Below are positions 8,173 to 17,415 of a stretch of DNA of 64,000 nt, one piece after another; positions within the stretch are counted from its first letter, which is position 1, and each line of letters opens with the position of its first letter. Source of the DNA: Paraburkholderia fungorum. Its GTDB lineage: Bacteria; Pseudomonadota; Gammaproteobacteria; Burkholderiales; Burkholderiaceae. The position numbers were made by a program, and so were the translations under genes. The stretch covers positions 372,001 to 436,000 of the forward strand of contig NZ_FNKP01000003.1 of the NCBI RefSeq assembly GCF_900099835.1, written 5' to 3'. The notes under the pieces are model-generated. The model was not told where the DNA came from, searched no databases, and saw only the letters and a program-made list of their open reading frames with translations.

Positions 8173-9408
8173 ATGGGGGCTGTCGGAAAGGCATCGCAGG
8201 ACGACGATCAGGCACGTTTGAGGCGTCTTTTCCTGTTCGACGCGGTGTGCGAGGCGGGAGGAATCGGACAGGCGGCGCTCCTTGCCGGGCGTACCCAGCC
8301 GGCAGTCAGCGTCGCCATCAGCAAGCTCGAAGCGAGCTTCGGCAGTCGATTGCTCGAACGCGGATTCGGGGGCAGTGAATTAACGGGTGAAGGCCAGATT
8401 CTGCAGCGACGCGTGCGCCGCATGCTCGATCAGATGGAGCGCGCCGTGACGAATCTGCTCGGTCAGACAGCGGCGGCACAGGCGCAGGCGGCCAAAATCT
8501 GCCGGCGCCTGACCGACGGGCAGATTCGCTGTCACGTCGCGATCGCCGAAACGGGGTCTGCGGCAGAGGCGGCGCTGTCGCTGGGCATTTCACAGCCGGC
8601 GGTGCATCGCGCTGCACGCCAAATCGAGCAGAACGTCGGCGTGTCGCTGTATCGCCGTCGGGTGCATAGCGTGTCGGCGAACGTGGCGGGAATCGAATTC
8701 GCGCGCTGCCTGAGTCTCGCGCTCCATGAGATCGCGCAAGCGGGAGAGGAGCTGGCGTATGCGCGGGGTCAACTCACAGGGAAGGTGGCAATCGGCGTGT
8801 TGCCGCTGCTGCCGCCGCGCCTCGTCGCGCGCGCCATTCAACGGTTGAGGGAGCGCTACCCCGCCGCGCGCGTCACCGTCGAGGAAGGCTCGCATGCCCA
8901 TCTGCTGCGGGAATTGCGCAGCGGAACGCTCGACCTCATCATTGGCGGCTTACGCGAGCCGCGTCTTGCCGGCGTCGCACAGGAAATCGAACTATTCGCC
9001 GACCCGTACGTCGTGGCCGTGCGCAAAGGGCATCGCCTGGCGAGACGCAAGAGCGTCGCACTCCCCGATCTCGCCGACCACGACTGGGTGATGCCGCAGC
9101 ACAATGTGCCGCGCCGCGCGGTGATCGACTCCATTTTTGCGCAACTGCCTGTCAAGCCGCCGCTAGTCCTCGAAACCAGTTCGCTCGCGATGATGCTGGC
9201 CATGCTGATGGAAAGCGATTGCCTCACGCTCCTCTCGCGCGCACAGATTCACGATGCCTACCCTGGACGCGAGCTGGTCGCGCTGGAACTGGAATTGCCC
9301 GAAGCGAGCCGCGCAGTCGGATATACGGTGCGAACCGACTGGCTCGGCACGACCCTTCAGCAAGCGTTCGTCGAAGGTCTGCGAGCGGAAAGCGAGTCTG
9401 AGCAATGA
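8173..9408 (+). CDS. LysR-type regulator with two tandem winged-HTH domains
   Basis: 411 residues, about 100 longer than a normal LysR protein. The extra length is a second helix-turn-helix domain. HTH 1 spans about 16-80 (FDAVCEAGGIGQAALLAGRT, SKLEASFGSRLLER, LTGEG). HTH 2 spans about 108-175 (VAIAETGSAAEAALSLGISQ, RQIEQNVGVSLYRR). A single LysR substrate-binding domain follows from about 195 (GKVAIGVLPLLPPRLV) to the end. It is divergent from the LigJK-type operon and probably regulates it with an aromatic or pathway acid as inducer. A TGGAGAGG-like stretch and GGAGGAATA precede the ATG at 8173. Whether both HTHs bind DNA is unknown. Confidence 0.88.
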   Translation: MGAVGKASQDDDQARLRRLFLFDAVCEAGGIGQAALLAGRTQPAVSVAISKLEASFGSRLLERGFGGSELTGEGQILQRRVRRMLDQMERAVTNLLGQTAAAQAQAAKICRRLTDGQIRCHVAIAETGSAAEAALSLGISQPAVHRAARQIEQNVGVSLYRRRVHSVSANVAGIEFARCLSLALHEIAQAGEELAYARGQLTGKVAIGVLPLLPPRLVARAIQRLRERYPAARVTVEEGSHAHLLRELRSGTLDLIIGGLREPRLAGVAQEIELFADPYVVAVRKGHRLARRKSVALPDLADHDWVMPQHNVPRRAVIDSIFAQLPVKPPLVLETSSLAMMLAMLMESDCLTLLSRAQIHDAYPGRELVALELELPEASRAVGYTVRTDWLGTTLQQAFVEGLRAESESEQ

Positions 9409-9485
9409 ATCGCGCGGTGGTTGCGGCGCAGTGGTTGTAGCTCATTGCCCGCTGCAAAAAACCTCAGGCACCCGGCTCGCTACGT

Positions 9486-10736
9486 TCAGTGCAAGCTGTC
9501 GCGTTGGGCTAGCGGCTTGAACAAACGACTCCACGCGATGCTGACAAAAATGGTTGCACATCCCCCGAGCACGACTGAGCCGATCACGCCGAACACCGTA
9601 GCGGTCGTGCCCGATTCGAATTCGCCAAGCTGATTGCTTGCGCCGATAAACAGGGTGTTGACAGCGGAAACCCGCCCGCGCATGCGATCGGGCGTTTCCA
9701 GTTGAACCAGCGTCTGCCGCACGACGACACTGATCGTATCGGCCGCGCCCGAGATAGCCAGCAGAACGAGCGATAGGGGAAACGACCGGGACAGACCAAA
9801 CGCTCCGATGCAAAATCCGTAAACGGCGACGGCGCCCAGCAGCTTTTTGCCGACCCCGCTTCGAATCGCATGACGAGACAAAATCAGGCCGACGCATAAC
9901 GCTCCCACAGCCGGGGCGGAACGCAGCAAACCGAGCCCTTGCGGCCCAACGTGCAAAATCTCTCTCGCGTAAACCGGCAATAAAGCGGTGGCGCCCCCAA
10001 ACAGAACAGCGAACAGATCAAGCGAGATAGCGCCGAGCAAGAGAGGGCTGCTCCACACGAAGCGCAGACCGGCAAGGATCGACTCAACCGTGGCCGGCTC
10101 GCGCGGCGGCGGCACGTAGTCGTAACGGACGAATGCGCACATGACCGCGCTCGCACTGAAAAGCACGGCACATGTGATGTAAACGGCGTTGACTCCGATT
10201 GCAAACAGGAGACCGCCCAACGCCGGGCCGCCGACTACACAAATTTGCTGGACGACCGTGCTGAGCACCATCGAACGCGCGAGCAACGATTGCGGAACCA
10301 GCATCGGCAGTAACGACTGCTGCCCCGCCATCTGGAACGGGCGGATGGCGCCGAGGACAAGAGACAGACCGAGCAGTACGTCGCGCGTCACGGCATGAGA
10401 AACCGTCGCTGCAGCGAGCACCGAAGCTGTGACAGCCTGAGCGGCAAGACAGACTGCGACGATCCGGCCGCGATGCATGCGATCGGCGCAGTGGCCTGCG
10501 ACAAACGTCGTCGCGAGTCCTGGCAGAAACTGGAAGAGGCCGACGAGGCCCAGATCCCATGCGCTGGATGTCAGGTCATACATATGCCAGCTGATCGCCA
10601 GCAAGATCATCTGCTGGGCGGTAATGGAGCCGACTCGCGCTGTCATGAAGCGTCTGAACGACGCACGGCCAATCAGTGCCGACATGCCGGTGCCTGCATC
10701 GATTGCATGCGGCGTTGTATCGCGAGGGGATGTCAT
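9486..10736 (-). CDS. MFS transporter (DHA3/EntS-like exporter)
   Basis: A 416-residue major facilitator with about 12 hydrophobic segments. DHA3-type features include FVAGHCADRMHRGRI (the family A-motif region, GxxxDRxxRR-like) and PDRMRGRVSAVNTLFIGASN in the second half. These proteins usually export siderophores, drugs or organic acids. The start at ATG 10736 has no strong ribosome site; an internal ATG at 10685 with AGG upstream is a possible alternative. It is the most distal gene of the minus-strand run from 15763, 107 nt after the carboxymuconolactone-decarboxylase-like gene, and may be co-transcribed with it. Confidence 0.85.
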   Translation of the reverse strand: MTSPRDTTPHAIDAGTGMSALIGRASFRRFMTARVGSITAQQMILLAISWHMYDLTSSAWDLGLVGLFQFLPGLATTFVAGHCADRMHRGRIVAVCLAAQAVTASVLAAATVSHAVTRDVLLGLSLVLGAIRPFQMAGQQSLLPMLVPQSLLARSMVLSTVVQQICVVGGPALGGLLFAIGVNAVYITCAVLFSASAVMCAFVRYDYVPPPREPATVESILAGLRFVWSSPLLLGAISLDLFAVLFGGATALLPVYAREILHVGPQGLGLLRSAPAVGALCVGLILSRHAIRSGVGKKLLGAVAVYGFCIGAFGLSRSFPLSLVLLAISGAADTISVVVRQTLVQLETPDRMRGRVSAVNTLFIGASNQLGEFESGTTATVFGVIGSVVLGGCATIFVSIAWSRLFKPLAQRDSLH

Positions 10737-10843
10737 TCAGGAATCGATTTTTTTTACAGATGCAGATGTAAAAGCGTGGGCACACATATCCGGTAGGAAA
10801 ACCTCGCGCCAGGAGCGGAGAACCTCCGGCGCGAAGCGCCCGA

Positions 10844-11374
10844 TCAGTTTTTGGGCTCAAGCGCGTGCAACGTCATCGCGAGTGAAACGGAGGTGAAATA
10901 GCCTATGGTAATCAGCAATTCGGCGATCACCGGGCGGCCGAGTTCGGCTGCATAACGAGCGAATCGCGCATCGTCTATCACACCGCCTGCGAGAATATCG
11001 GCTACCGCTTCGCACAGTACGCCTAGCCGGCCGTCGACCGATTGGGGTCGCTGCTTTTCAAGAATCGCCGTGACCACCGATTCCGGAATCCCGGATTTAA
11101 GCGCATGCCGACGGTGATTGGCGATCACGTAAGGCGCGTTCCAGAACACCGCCGTCGAGAGGATCGCGACCTCTGTCTCGGCTTCGCTAAGCACCGGCGA
11201 ATGATCGACATGCGTACCGATGATTTCCATTCCTTCCGCGAGATGCGGATTGTGCAGCCAGATGTTGAACGGCGTCGGAATGCGCCCTCGGCCTTCTCCA
11301 AGCCTCGCCATCACTTTCTGCTGCTCTTCGCTGGCCTTCTGTGGATCGACAGGTTCAAGTCTTTTGTCCGTCAT
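10844..11374 (-). CDS. Carboxymuconolactone decarboxylase-family protein
   Basis: 176 residues from the preferred ATG at 11374, where GAAGAAGAG lies upstream; an ATG at 11437 has none. The sequence is an all-helical AhpD/CMD domain (ILSTAVFWNAPYVIANHRRH, ALKSGIPESVV). The position usually filled by a CxxC or Glu-Cys pair has no cysteine, so peroxidase activity is unlikely and a decarboxylase-like or unknown role is more plausible. It follows the TctA-TctB gene by 89 nt on the same strand, in an operon with amidohydrolase and Bug genes, which suggests action on an imported carboxylic acid. Confidence 0.8.
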   Translation of the reverse strand: MTDKRLEPVDPQKASEEQQKVMARLGEGRGRIPTPFNIWLHNPHLAEGMEIIGTHVDHSPVLSEAETEVAILSTAVFWNAPYVIANHRRHALKSGIPESVVTAILEKQRPQSVDGRLGVLCEAVADILAGGVIDDARFARYAAELGRPVIAELLITIGYFTSVSLAMTLHALEPKN

Positions 11375-11463
11375 GTTCTCTTCTTCCAATGAAACGATGC
11401 CAAGATTAATTTCACGCGCGCGCAACACGGATTGCATCGCGCGCTATTCGACCACCGGAGTCA

Positions 11464-13500
11464 TTACGCGCCGCCTGCCGCAAGCATTGGGAAATACTGT
11501 CCCAGCAAACTGCTCGGCCACGGTATGTGGATAACCTGCTGGAAGATGCCGTACACCACGGCCGTCACGCACAGCGCGAGAATCAGGCTAAGTCGCCACG
11601 ACTCGCGCCCTTCGACACGCATGAAGGCCACGATCATCAGCGGGATGGTCGGGATCATGCCGATCAGAGCCATACAAACGAGAAACGCGATAAACCAGCC
11701 AAGGAATTTCGCTGCCCGCAGCAACACCGTTCTGTTCGGCAAGGCCTCTTCGTTGCTGCTGGCTACATCCATGTGAATGCTGCCAGCGCGCGCCGTTCCC
11801 GAAGGAGACGCCACGAGAACCTTATTCGCCAGACTGAGCGTCGCGGCAACGACGAGGATGCCCGCTACCACTGTCGGTCCTATTCTTGCCATGAAGAGCC
11901 AGCCCTGTGCGCTCACCAGCATGTAGATGCCCACCCCGATGAAGAACGCGTAGGTCAGATCTTCGAGCTTGAAAACAACTTTCCCACTCGGCTTAAGCCG
12001 CGCAAGTCCGCCGCTGCGTACCAGCTTGAACAGAGGATTGAAAAAGATCGCCGCAGCAAGAACCAGCAGGACCATCACGCCCGGCCGCAATAACCAGTGG
12101 GTGCCATAGCGCATGAAAGAGATGGTCATGTAGCGCTCCATCAGCACGCCGAGCACGAGACCGAGAATAAGCGGCGGGCGTGTCCATTTCATCCGCTTCA
12201 TGATCCAGCCAATCACGCCTGCAATCAGCAGGACGAAGAGATCACCCCAACTACGCGAGCCCTGGAACGCGCCCACGTAAATGATGGGCATGATGACCGG
12301 CAGAATAAGTGTGTAGCGCAGCGTCGATATTTTGGCGAATTGCCCGCTCAGTAAAAAGCACAGGCCTGCGCCGAAGATATTGGCGAGCGCAATCGACCAG
12401 ACCATCGAATAGGTCAGGTCCAGATGCTTGGTCAACATGTCCGGGCCGGGTATGAAACCATGCACCATCATCGCGCCCAGCAAGATGGCCTGGGCTGCGC
12501 CGCCGGGCACGCCGAACGCCAGCATCGGCACCAGGCTGCCGCCCTCTCGTGCATTGTTGGCGGCCTCCGGGGCAATCACACCGCGTACGTCGCCCGTCGT
12601 AAAAGTTTCTCTCGCGCCCTTCGAGGTTTGCATTGCATGACCATAAGCAATCCAGTCCGTTACCGCTCCGGTGATGCCGGGGATCGCACCCAGTGCAGCA
12701 CCAAGACTGCCCAGACGAAGAACCAGGAACCAGTTTTTCAGCGTATCGGCCACGCCTTGCCGCATTCCTTCGCGTGAACTGAACTGCACGTTCTGCGCAA
12801 TCGCCGTGCGCCGGATTGCGAGCTCGCACAACTCCGGCAATGCGAAGATCCCGAGAATGATCGGTACCAGTGGAATGCCGTCCTGCAGATAAAGAAGGTC
12901 GCCGGTCCAACGCATTTGCCCGGTCTCGACATTCGTGCCGATCATGCCGATGAGAATGCCGAAACATGCCGCGACGATACCTTTCAGCGGCGCGTTACCC
13001 GACAATGACGCAACCATCGAGATGCCGAAAATAGTGAGTCCGAGCATCTCGGGAGTACCGATCGACAGCACGAATGGTCGAACCAGAGGCAAGGAGACGC
13101 CGAGGATAACCGCACCGATCAGTCCGCCCAGAAGCGACGACATGTAGCACGCGCTGAGCGCACGTGAAGCCTCTCCTCGCCTGGTCATCGGCAGACCGTC
13201 GAGAACGGTCGCCTGCGAAGCGGCGTGGCCCGGTACGCCGAACAGCACGGCGGGGATCACGTCCGACGTGGTGATGACTGACGCCATGCCGAGCAACATT
13301 GCAAAAGCAGCATACGGGTCCATCGTATACGTGAAAGGCACCAGCAACGCAAAGCCGGTCAGTCCGCCGATCCCTGGCAACAGTCCGATTGCGAGTCCGA
13401 CCACGACGCCGAACACGAGAAAGATGAGACGGTGGAACTGTAAGAGTGTCGACAGAGCATGACCTGCTGCCAACAAGGTTGCATCGTTGAAAAATTCCAT
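11464..13500 (-). CDS. Tripartite tricarboxylate transporter permease, TctA fused to a TctB-like domain
   Basis: 678 residues. Residues 1-500 form the large TctA permease with its glycine/proline motifs (GLLPGIGGLTG, AIPGITGAVTDWIAYG, VPMLAFGVPGGAAQAIL). Residues about 520-670 add four more membrane helices of TctB type (LTYAFFIGVGIYMLVS, FLGWFIAFLVCMALIGMIP). In most TTT systems TctB is a separate 150-residue protein, and none is encoded nearby, so this fusion probably supplies both membrane subunits. The partner binding protein is encoded at 14723-15763. The substrate is likely an aromatic or tricarboxylic acid. A GGATGACTC stretch precedes the ATG at 13500. Confidence 0.9.
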   Translation of the reverse strand: MEFFNDATLLAAGHALSTLLQFHRLIFLVFGVVVGLAIGLLPGIGGLTGFALLVPFTYTMDPYAAFAMLLGMASVITTSDVIPAVLFGVPGHAASQATVLDGLPMTRRGEASRALSACYMSSLLGGLIGAVILGVSLPLVRPFVLSIGTPEMLGLTIFGISMVASLSGNAPLKGIVAACFGILIGMIGTNVETGQMRWTGDLLYLQDGIPLVPIILGIFALPELCELAIRRTAIAQNVQFSSREGMRQGVADTLKNWFLVLRLGSLGAALGAIPGITGAVTDWIAYGHAMQTSKGARETFTTGDVRGVIAPEAANNAREGGSLVPMLAFGVPGGAAQAILLGAMMVHGFIPGPDMLTKHLDLTYSMVWSIALANIFGAGLCFLLSGQFAKISTLRYTLILPVIMPIIYVGAFQGSRSWGDLFVLLIAGVIGWIMKRMKWTRPPLILGLVLGVLMERYMTISFMRYGTHWLLRPGVMVLLVLAAAIFFNPLFKLVRSGGLARLKPSGKVVFKLEDLTYAFFIGVGIYMLVSAQGWLFMARIGPTVVAGILVVAATLSLANKVLVASPSGTARAGSIHMDVASSNEEALPNRTVLLRAAKFLGWFIAFLVCMALIGMIPTIPLMIVAFMRVEGRESWRLSLILALCVTAVVYGIFQQVIHIPWPSSLLGQYFPMLAAGGA

Positions 13501-13727
13501 GAGTCATCCAGATTGGCGAGCAAGCCCAGCAGGCTCACTCTGTAAGGCGGCCGGAGGCAAAGATCAGGCATCGTATCAGACGGTCAATCGAGCGAAATCC
13601 CGGATTCGGCCACTGTCAGCCTCATTGCTTCAAGCACGGTTTCAGTACGGACCAGCGGATGCAAATGGAGCGCACGGAGGCTGTCGGTCGACAATTCTTT
13701 CTTTCCGCTGCCCGCATCTGCAACCCA

Positions 13728-14591
13728 TTACCGCTCCTGATCCGCCAGCGCCGGATATAGAATTTTCGCCGTACGACCCCAGACCCACGCACGTTCTTCG
13801 TCGCTGAGCGACGCGAAACAGATGTGCCCCTGATCGATCAACTTCCTGAGCGGCCCCGCCGACGCCGGGTAGTTCGAACCAAATGCCAGATGATCGGCAC
13901 CGAACACTTTCACGAGATGAGGAAAGAACGCATCTGCTCCGCCCGGCGCTGCCTGCGCGAGGTCGAAAGTGCGAGGCGTTACCTTCATATAGACGTTCTC
14001 GTATTTCGCCAGTTCGAACAATTCGGCACAAGCGGCGTATGGAGGTCCGCCTTCGAGAACCGGCCGCGCGCAGTGATCGACCGCGATCCTCACGTTCGGG
14101 AATCGTGCAGCCAGCTCAGCCACCATGGGAACACCAGTAAGCGTCGTCTGGACCACCATCGTCATGCCGATCTCCGCACAACGCTCCCAGATCGGGAAAG
14201 TCGCCGGATCGACGAGCCAGCGCCCGTCCCCCTGATGGGTCGCGCCGCCGGTAAAAAGTCGAATGCCGCCCATTCCGCGGGCCAGCCAGTAGTCGAACGT
14301 AGCCAGCGCGTCGACCGCCAGCAGATCGAACGAATAGACGCCCGTGAATCGCTTCGGCTGTTGCGCCACGCTGTCCGCAACGTACGCGTTGTTATGACCG
14401 TAGGTTGTCGAGGAGTGCACGATTGCGGCCTTCGACACGCCCGCCTCGTCCATCTCCGCGATCATTCTTTCGAATGTCACCGGACGCGTGGCGGACCAGT
14501 CAGAGCGATGCCCATGTTGCGGAGCAATCGGATAGCGGACCGTATCGTTCGAAACGATATGGGGATGAATATCGATTATTTCCATTTTCAT
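13728..14591 (-). CDS. Amidohydrolase (LigI/COG3618-like), second copy
   Basis: 287 residues, clearly paralogous to 7178-8029 (shared YPIAPQHGHRSDWSA-type N-terminal block, GHNNAYV, GGIRLFTGG, AVDHCARPVLEGGPPY, FGSNYPAS). The N-terminal metal motif is DIHPHI. As in the first copy, Asn stands where the canonical barrel-end Asp is expected. It lies between the Bug binding-protein gene and the TctA-TctB gene on the same strand, so it probably works on the imported substrate or an early intermediate. The start is ATG 14591 or the Met two codons on; AGGA lies upstream of the first. Confidence 0.82.
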   Translation of the reverse strand: MKMEIIDIHPHIVSNDTVRYPIAPQHGHRSDWSATRPVTFERMIAEMDEAGVSKAAIVHSSTTYGHNNAYVADSVAQQPKRFTGVYSFDLLAVDALATFDYWLARGMGGIRLFTGGATHQGDGRWLVDPATFPIWERCAEIGMTMVVQTTLTGVPMVAELAARFPNVRIAVDHCARPVLEGGPPYAACAELFELAKYENVYMKVTPRTFDLAQAAPGGADAFFPHLVKVFGADHLAFGSNYPASAGPLRKLIDQGHICFASLSDEERAWVWGRTAKILYPALADQER

Positions 14592-14722
14592 TTATCCGTA
14601 TTCCTAACTAATGTAATGTCATCCGTCTCCGACAGATGTATGACCTACCCGACTTGAGGCTATTTCAATGACGACCTGGAGCGCGCGGAATCAGATGCAA
14701 AACCTGCGCGCTCCCGCGCTCT

Positions 14723-15763
14723 TCAACCCGGACTAAAGATGAGCTTGCGTGCGCTTTCCAGTTGCGGCGCGGGTGTCGCGTAAAGCTTGTCGACAATCTG
14801 CTCCACTGCCGCGCCGTCGATCGGATCGATTGGAAATCCGGCGCTTGTCATCGCCGACTGGAACCCGGGATCGGCAATCGTCCTGGCGAAGGCTGAACGC
14901 AACGCCGCGAGTCGCTCGGGCGGCACGCCGGCAGGCACCGCAATGGGCCGTCCCGCCGCGAAGGGAAGAAGGAACAGATTGAAGACCGCCTTCACCTCCG
15001 GGTTGGTGATATAGGCGCTCAGGTTTGGAACATTGGGAAACTCAGGCGGGCTTTTCCAGCCGAGTTCCAGCAACACTTTCATCTTTCCACTGGCGAGCAG
15101 CCTCACGGGATCGCCCTGCTTCAACCCGTCGACGGTCGACGCCCAACCGTCGACTTCGCCACGTTGCATCGCGAGATAGACTTCGCCTCGTCCCGTATAA
15201 CCCGGTACGACGCTCATCTTCGTGCCGAGATACTCATTCAATAGCGCCGGTAAGGTCCGATCCTCGTTGGAGAACCCTGTCGCGCCACTGAACATCTTCT
15301 TTTTAAACAGATCGTCGGCGGTCGTGACGCCTGAACGAGTCATCGCAACCATGCAGTAATCGACTTTGTTCAGACTGCCAAGCCACTTCACCTTGCGCGG
15401 GTCGAACCTGCTTTGCCGTGGATCGAGCAACGGTATATAGAGATTGTTGCGCTGAAGGAAGCCCATGACAGTTCCGTCGGCCGGCTGTCGGGACTGGAGG
15501 GACGCTGCCGCCACCATCCCTCCGGCTCCGATCACGTTCATCACGACTGCCTGCGGATGTCCGGGCATGTACTTGACGAAGAAGCGTGCAAATTGCCGCG
15601 CAATGATATCGGTGGGTGTACCGGCATCGGCGCTGACCACAAGCGTGACCGTCTTGCCGCTGTAGAAACTTTCAACTGACTGATCAGAAGCCGGCGCGGC
15701 AACCGCCGTGGTGGCGACACCCATCAGCACCGCGAAAGCGCGCAATGCGGTCCTGTAGTTCAT
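14723..15763 (-). CDS. Bug/TctC-family tripartite tricarboxylate transporter binding protein
   Basis: 346 residues with a Sec signal (residues 1-22, AVAAPASD) and the Bug hallmarks FYSGKTVTLVVSADAGTPTDIIARQFARFF at the front (in order: Gly-rich loop, then Asp-Ile-Ala-Arg helix) and MNVIGAGGMVAAASL. It binds a small carboxylate in the periplasm and hands it to the TctA/B permease encoded downstream. It leads the run tctC-amidohydrolase-tctAB-CMD. A LysR-type dyad lies 164-181 nt upstream, which suggests control by one of the LysR paralogues at 16175 or 21564. Confidence 0.88.
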   Translation of the reverse strand: MNYRTALRAFAVLMGVATTAVAAPASDQSVESFYSGKTVTLVVSADAGTPTDIIARQFARFFVKYMPGHPQAVVMNVIGAGGMVAAASLQSRQPADGTVMGFLQRNNLYIPLLDPRQSRFDPRKVKWLGSLNKVDYCMVAMTRSGVTTADDLFKKKMFSGATGFSNEDRTLPALLNEYLGTKMSVVPGYTGRGEVYLAMQRGEVDGWASTVDGLKQGDPVRLLASGKMKVLLELGWKSPPEFPNVPNLSAYITNPEVKAVFNLFLLPFAAGRPIAVPAGVPPERLAALRSAFARTIADPGFQSAMTSAGFPIDPIDGAAVEQIVDKLYATPAPQLESARKLIFSPG

Positions 15764-16174
15764 AGTTCTGCATGTCTCCGATTGTTGTGCGATCCGTCAT
15801 CACGGCAAGCTGTGCGAGGTCGCTGCCACCGATAGTGGCTCGTGTTGTCGCCAGCAGTTAGCGAGTCGACAGAACGAATTTTTGCCACTACGCCGCTTTC
15901 CGTCAATTGATAAAAACTGGGCTGCACTTGAGCAAATGGTCAAGCCACGCGCGAAAGCATGATCGCAGGATTCCACTGACCCTGCAGCGACGACTGTCTC
16001 GTCGGCCGAATGCGTCGGCGCCAATGCTTTATGTCACGGCGCGAAGTCGTTCGGATTCGTGTGCGGGGGATGTTAGAACCGGAAAGGAATTTCGCACCGG
16101 AGCAGGAGCAAATCAAGGCAGGAAGCAACGACCGCCTCATCAAGCTTTGAACGCTCGCGGAAGCGCTTAATCAT
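15764..16174. other. Intergenic region upstream of the Bug gene (411 nt)
   Basis: No credible gene. The region lies between the LysR gene (16175, same strand) and the Bug gene. It holds the dyad at 15927-15944 and presumably the promoter for the Bug-TctAB operon. I see no terminator with a T-run. Confidence 0.5.
15927..15944. promoter_or_regulatory. LysR-type dyad, copy 1
   Basis: CTTGAGCAAATGGTCAAG is a CTTGA-N8-TCAAG inverted repeat of LysR-box geometry. It lies 164 nt upstream of the Bug gene start. Three relatives are at 17172, 19885 and 21486. Confidence 0.6.
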
Positions 16175-17152
16175 TCACTTCTTCTTGCGCGCGGACGACG
16201 CCCGGCCTGCGCTGTCAGAGGCAACCGCCATACTCTGCGCAGCGTCCTCCAGGCACGCGACCATCAGTTTCGCGCTGGGGCTCAGGCCGCGATTACGATT
16301 CCACAACACGCCTGCGGGCCGCAGCAATTGCGGCAGGCTCAGAGGCAGCGTGTGCAGACGCGGACCCGAATCGTTGACAGGTGCGCCGGCCATCACCGCA
16401 ATGCACTCCGACACCTGAAGATGAGCTCGCGCAACGTGAATCGAAAGTGTTTCGATGTAGTTGTTGGTCAGAGGCACATCGTGCGCTTCCAGCGTCCGCT
16501 CCAGCGGATCGCGCAAGATCGAACCGGGCGGCGGCAGGATCCACGGATAAGGCCGCAGGTCGGACCACTTCAACGACTTCTTGCGCGCCAATGGATGATG
16601 TGCGCCCGTCATCAATGTCACGGGTTCCTCGACAAGCTCTTTCTCCTCGAAGCTGCCCAGCGTGTCGGTCGGTGGCAAGCGGCCCACAACGAGGTCGAGT
16701 TGGCCTTGCCAAAGCTCCGGCAGCAGCAACGCTGTGGTGCCCTCCGTCACCATCACATTGGTGCCGGGCGAGCGCTGCTTCAGCAGATTGAGCGCCTGCG
16801 GCAGCAACACCGACGCCGAAGCCGGCAACATGCCGATGTGAACCTTCCCCGCCGTTCCCGAGTTCAGCGCCTTCAGATCGTCGCTGGCCTGATGCAGGAT
16901 GGTCAGGATCGATCGCGCATGTCGAATCAGACACTCGCCGTACGGCGTGGGCACGATGCCGTGCGTGGTGCGCTCGAATAGCGTGAGTCCGAGTCCACGT
17001 TCAAGTTCGGCCAGTGACTTGGACACCGCCGGCACTGAGACATGTGTGATCTCGGCGACCTGAGTCAGATTGCGGTAGGTGTCGATGGTCGCGAGCAAAC
17101 GCAGATGCCGCGCCTTCACGTTAATCTTGAGATACCAATCAAGCTCTGACAC
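16175..17152 (-). CDS. LysR-type transcriptional regulator
   Basis: 325 residues. The winged HTH is at about 15-75 (HLRLLATIDTYRNLTQVAEI, VSVPAVSKSLAELERGLGLT), with the effector domain from about 100 (GKVHIGMLPASAS). It begins MSELDWYLKINVKARHLRLL, and it shares this N-terminal plan and most effector-domain motifs (WILPPPGS, NNYIETLS) with the LysR protein at 21564, so the two are paralogues. A dyad of the shared operator lies just upstream of its start (17172-17189), fitting autoregulation. It ends with a Lys/Arg-rich tail. The probable targets are the Bug-TctAB operon and the adjacent binding protein and porin. Confidence 0.88.
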   Translation of the reverse strand: MSELDWYLKINVKARHLRLLATIDTYRNLTQVAEITHVSVPAVSKSLAELERGLGLTLFERTTHGIVPTPYGECLIRHARSILTILHQASDDLKALNSGTAGKVHIGMLPASASVLLPQALNLLKQRSPGTNVMVTEGTTALLLPELWQGQLDLVVGRLPPTDTLGSFEEKELVEEPVTLMTGAHHPLARKKSLKWSDLRPYPWILPPPGSILRDPLERTLEAHDVPLTNNYIETLSIHVARAHLQVSECIAVMAGAPVNDSGPRLHTLPLSLPQLLRPAGVLWNRNRGLSPSAKLMVACLEDAAQSMAVASDSAGRASSARKKK

Positions 17153-17171
17153 GTTGTGTCTCCCTCGCAGG

Positions 17172-17189
17172 TTTTACCATCTGGTTAAG
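17172..17189. promoter_or_regulatory. LysR-type dyad, copy 2
   Basis: Read on the minus strand this is CTTAACCAGATGGTAAAA, one base different from copy 4 at 21486. It lies 20 nt before the LysR start at 17152 and on the other side faces the binding-protein gene at 17416, so it could serve both. Confidence 0.6.
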
Positions 17190-17415
17190 TCCACGGTAAT
17201 CTTATTCAATCGACCGTGGGATCTGTAGCGCGCAATATCCGGATCTTTCAACAAACGTCGATCGCGGATTGCGTCGGTGCGAGCGGCTCGCGAGACCGTG
17301 AAGTGCGATTCGTGCGTCCGGCATCTCGAACGCCGTGAATGTCCACGCGCCGAAGCAGACAACAACGCAAGGCGCCGCACGACACGTGCATCGACAGCAT
17401 AGACAGAGATTTCAG

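Noticed and set aside
10748..10757. T-run as terminator of the MFS gene
   Set aside because: It lies upstream of the MFS start with no stem, so it is more likely part of its promoter region.
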